Assembly: GCA_016207585.1 (NCBI GenBank)
Contig: JACQPI010000181.1
Coordinates: forward strand, 1 to 7,769
Reading direction: 5' to 3'
DNA from: Elusimicrobiota bacterium
Lineage (GTDB): Bacteria; Elusimicrobiota; Elusimicrobia; UBA1565; JACRDR01
DNA: 7,769 nucleotides
Both the position numbers and the translations under genes were made by a program. Below the pieces are notes generated by a model. The model was not told where the DNA came from. It searched no databases and saw only the letters and a list, made by a program, of their open reading frames with translations. Of the stretch, positions 6,246 through 7,769 are shown in pieces. Position 1 is the stretch's first letter. Each line of letters starts with the position of its first letter.

Positions 6246-7196
6246 TTACGAAGACCGAGCGGCGGCGCCGAGCACTTGGCACGATTCCTTGACCGCAGCG
6301 GCCGACTTCTGAAGCTCGATGCGCTCCTCGACGGACAAGTTGAGCTGCAGCACCTCCACGACGCCGCGCGCGCCGAGCTTGGCCGGAACGCCCAGGTAGA
6401 CCCCGTCGACGCCGTACTCTCCCTCCAGGTAGGCCGCGCACGGCAGGACCTTGTTCTTGTCCTTGAGGATCGACTCGACCATCTCGGCGACCGAGGCGGA
6501 GGGGGCGTAATATGCCGAGCCGGTCTTCAGGAGATTGACGATCTCCGCGCCGCCGTCGCGCGTGCGCCGGTTGATCGCCTCGATCTTGTCCTTGGAAAGA
6601 AGCTCCGTGATCGGGATGCCCGAGACGGTGGAAAACCTGGGCAAGGGGACCATCGTGTCGCCGTGCCCGCCCAGGACCATCGCGTGCACGTTCTCGACCG
6701 AGACCTGCAGGGCCTCGGCGATGAAGGAGCGCATGCGCGCGGAGTCGAGCACTCCGGCCATGCCGATGACGCGGTGCTTGGGGAATTTTGAGGCGCGCAG
6801 CGCCACCAGGCACATCGCGTCCAGAGGATTGCTGACGACGATGAGGATCGCATCGGGAGAGACCCGGACGACCGACTCCGTCACCTGGCGGACGATCCCG
6901 GCGTTCGTGTTCAGGAGGTCGTCGCGGCTCATGCCGGGTTTGCGGGGTATTCCGGCCGTGATCACGACGAGTTCGGAACCACGGGTCGGCTCGTAGGACG
7001 TGGCCCCGGTCACCCGGGAGTCGTAGCCGTAGATCGGGCCGGACTCCATGATGTCGAGCGCCTTGCCGGCCGGCATCCCCTCCGTCTGAGGGATGTCCAC
7101 CAAAACGACGTCTCCAAGCTCCAGCTCCGCAAGCCGTTGGGCCAGCGTCGCTCCCACGAACCCCGCCCCGACCACCGTGATTTTTTTCCGTGCCAT
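6246..7196 (-). CDS. mdh: Malate dehydrogenase, LDH-like NAD-dependent type
   Basis: The enzyme interconverts malate and oxaloacetate with NAD in the cytoplasm (TCA cycle or its reductive branch). The 316-residue product has the Rossmann motif GAGFVG at 10-15 and Asp34, which binds the adenine ribose and indicates NAD over NADP. VSNP is at 121-124, D151 and R154 lie in LDSAR, and the catalytic His178 is in GGHGD. In the substrate loop [12 protein letters not shown], Arg85 sits where malate dehydrogenases have Arg and lactate dehydrogenases have Gln, so malate dehydrogenase is the better call. R91 is the mobile-loop arginine. The frame is open upstream to 7349 but would overlap the preceding gene. 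The ATG at 7196 is chosen because the GGGAG at 7208-7204 lies 7 bases before it, against 1 base for the ATG at 7202. It is probably co-transcribed with coaX. Confidence 0.95.
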   Translation of the reverse strand: MARKKITVVGAGFVGATLAQRLAELELGDVVLVDIPQTEGMPAGKALDIMESGPIYGYDSRVTGATSYEPTRGSELVVITAGIPRKPGMSRDDLLNTNAGIVRQVTESVVRVSPDAILIVVSNPLDAMCLVALRASKFPKHRVIGMAGVLDSARMRSFIAEALQVSVENVHAMVLGGHGDTMVPLPRFSTVSGIPITELLSKDKIEAINRRTRDGGAEIVNLLKTGSAYYAPSASVAEMVESILKDKNKVLPCAAYLEGEYGVDGVYLGVPAKLGARGVVEVLQLNLSVEERIELQKSAAAVKESCQVLGAAARSS

Positions 7197-7203
7197 TCCC
7201 ATT

Positions 7204-7209
7204 CTCCCT
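7204..7209 (-). promoter_or_regulatory. Ribosome-binding site of mdh
   Basis: AGGGAG on the minus strand lies 7 bases before the ATG at 7196-7194. It selects that start over the in-frame ATG at 7202-7200, which is too close. It is the only clear Shine-Dalgarno site in the minus-strand cluster. Confidence 0.6.
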
Positions 7210-7222
7210 TTAAGCCATGATT

Positions 7223-7768
7223 TTACCGCTGCGCGCCCTTCATCGCGTCGTCCAGATCCTGCCGGATAGGGCCGAAGAAAGGGTTCATGCCCGCGGCGGC
7301 CTCGAGCGCGAGCCGCGCAGGCTCCAGGCGCCCCGCCTCGCCGCCCCATCGGCAGCGCCGCAGCTCGGCCCGCCCCAACAACCAGTAACTCATCGAGTCG
7401 GCCGGATGGCGTCGGACGCCTTCCCAGGCGATCTCCGCGGCCCTCGCCAGAAGGATACGGCGGTTTTCCGTTTCAGTCTCGGCGCCGTCCCAGAGCAGAT
7501 TCGCCAGATTACTTCGGTATGACGCGCTCCAACCGTTGAGAGCAACGGCCCGTTCCAAATGGGCGGCCGCCTCGCGCGGCCTGCCCTCGCGCCGCGCCCG
7601 CAAGCCCCTCCCTGCGTTGAAATCCGCCCACGCCATCCTCGACAGCAGCGCGAGTACGCCCGCGGCGAGCACCGCCGGCGCCCAGCGGATCCCCGCTGCG
7701 ATCGCCGCCGGCCGCGAGGCCCCGCCGGCGGGCCGCCGCGCGGACCGAGTGGCCGCAACAAGGCTGCC
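7223..7768 (-). CDS. C-terminal part of a membrane protein with TPR-like tail (5' end outside window)
   Basis: The frame is open from the window edge to the TAA at 7225-7223 (181 codons), so the gene begins beyond 7769. A GTG at 7672 is possible, but it falls in the middle of a hydrophobic segment ([21 protein letters not shown]), so it is probably not the true start. That segment looks like a last transmembrane helix. It is followed by helical repeats of TPR type: [17 protein letters not shown], then [27 protein letters not shown], then [17 protein letters not shown] membrane domain followed by a TPR tail is common in O-antigen ligase/polymerase-like (Wzy/WaaL) proteins, but the diagnostic membrane part is not visible, so that name is a guess. 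The stop lies 26 bases before mdh, suggesting one operon. Confidence 0.75.
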   Translation of the reverse strand, partial: GSLVAATRSARRPAGGASRPAAIAAGIRWAPAVLAAGVLALLSRMAWADFNAGRGLRARREGRPREAAAHLERAVALNGWSASYRSNLANLLWDGAETETENRRILLARAAEIAWEGVRRHPADSMSYWLLGRAELRRCRWGGEAGRLEPARLALEAAAGMNPFFGPIRQDLDDAMKGAQR

Positions 7769-7769
7769 G

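Noticed and set aside
5411..6292. 293-codon plus-strand frame opposite coaX
   Set aside because: It is an antisense shadow of coaX. It is rich in Arg/Ala/Gly/Glu as expected from high GC, and coaX has every family motif.
7197..7349. N-terminal extension of malate dehydrogenase
   Set aside because: The extension overlaps the end of the TPR-tailed gene and is Arg/Gly-rich frame noise. The ATG at 7196 has a well-placed GGGAG and the family N-terminus.

Overview
The window is bacterial chromosome with generally high GC. The smpB and mdh-coaX side is strongly GC-rich, while the large chitinase gene is patchier. A Sec-exported protein ending in a beta-barrel-like C-terminus and a membrane/TPR protein fragment suggest a diderm (Gram-negative) cell. 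No gene here fixes the phylum. The domain style of the secreted protein resembles modular surface proteins I associate with Elusimicrobiota, Planctomycetota and similar lineages, but that is a weak impression from memory.

Layout: (1) The left edge holds the 5' half of a tRNA-Leu(CAG) on the minus strand. (2) A 1115-residue secreted GH18 chitinase-like protein follows on the plus strand. It has an intact GH18 catalytic motif, a second TIM-barrel-like domain of unknown function, two Ig-like domains in a GC-rich cassette bounded by direct repeats, a third Ig-like domain and an unrecognised C-terminal domain. (3) smpB (trans-translation) follows on the plus strand. (4) A 496-base stretch without genes lies between convergent genes. 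It contains a roughly 440-base element closed by a 16-base terminal inverted repeat and packed with nested and long-range complementary helices. It is the best candidate here for something undescribed: either a large structured RNA or a MITE-like element. (5) A compact minus-strand cluster reads right to left: the C-terminal part of a membrane protein with a TPR-like tail (cut by the window edge), malate dehydrogenase, type III pantothenate kinase (coaX), and a small exported beta-barrel-like protein. Gaps of 26, 28 and 9 bases suggest one transcript.

The minus-strand cluster combines central metabolism (malate/oxaloacetate), coenzyme A synthesis and envelope proteins. No shared pathway is evident beyond likely co-transcription. 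The chitinase stands apart in composition and modular structure and looks like an accessory secreted glycan-degrading enzyme. smpB needs ssrA (tmRNA) as partner. The adjacent structured element sits where ssrA is often found, but it lacks recognisable tmRNA hallmarks.
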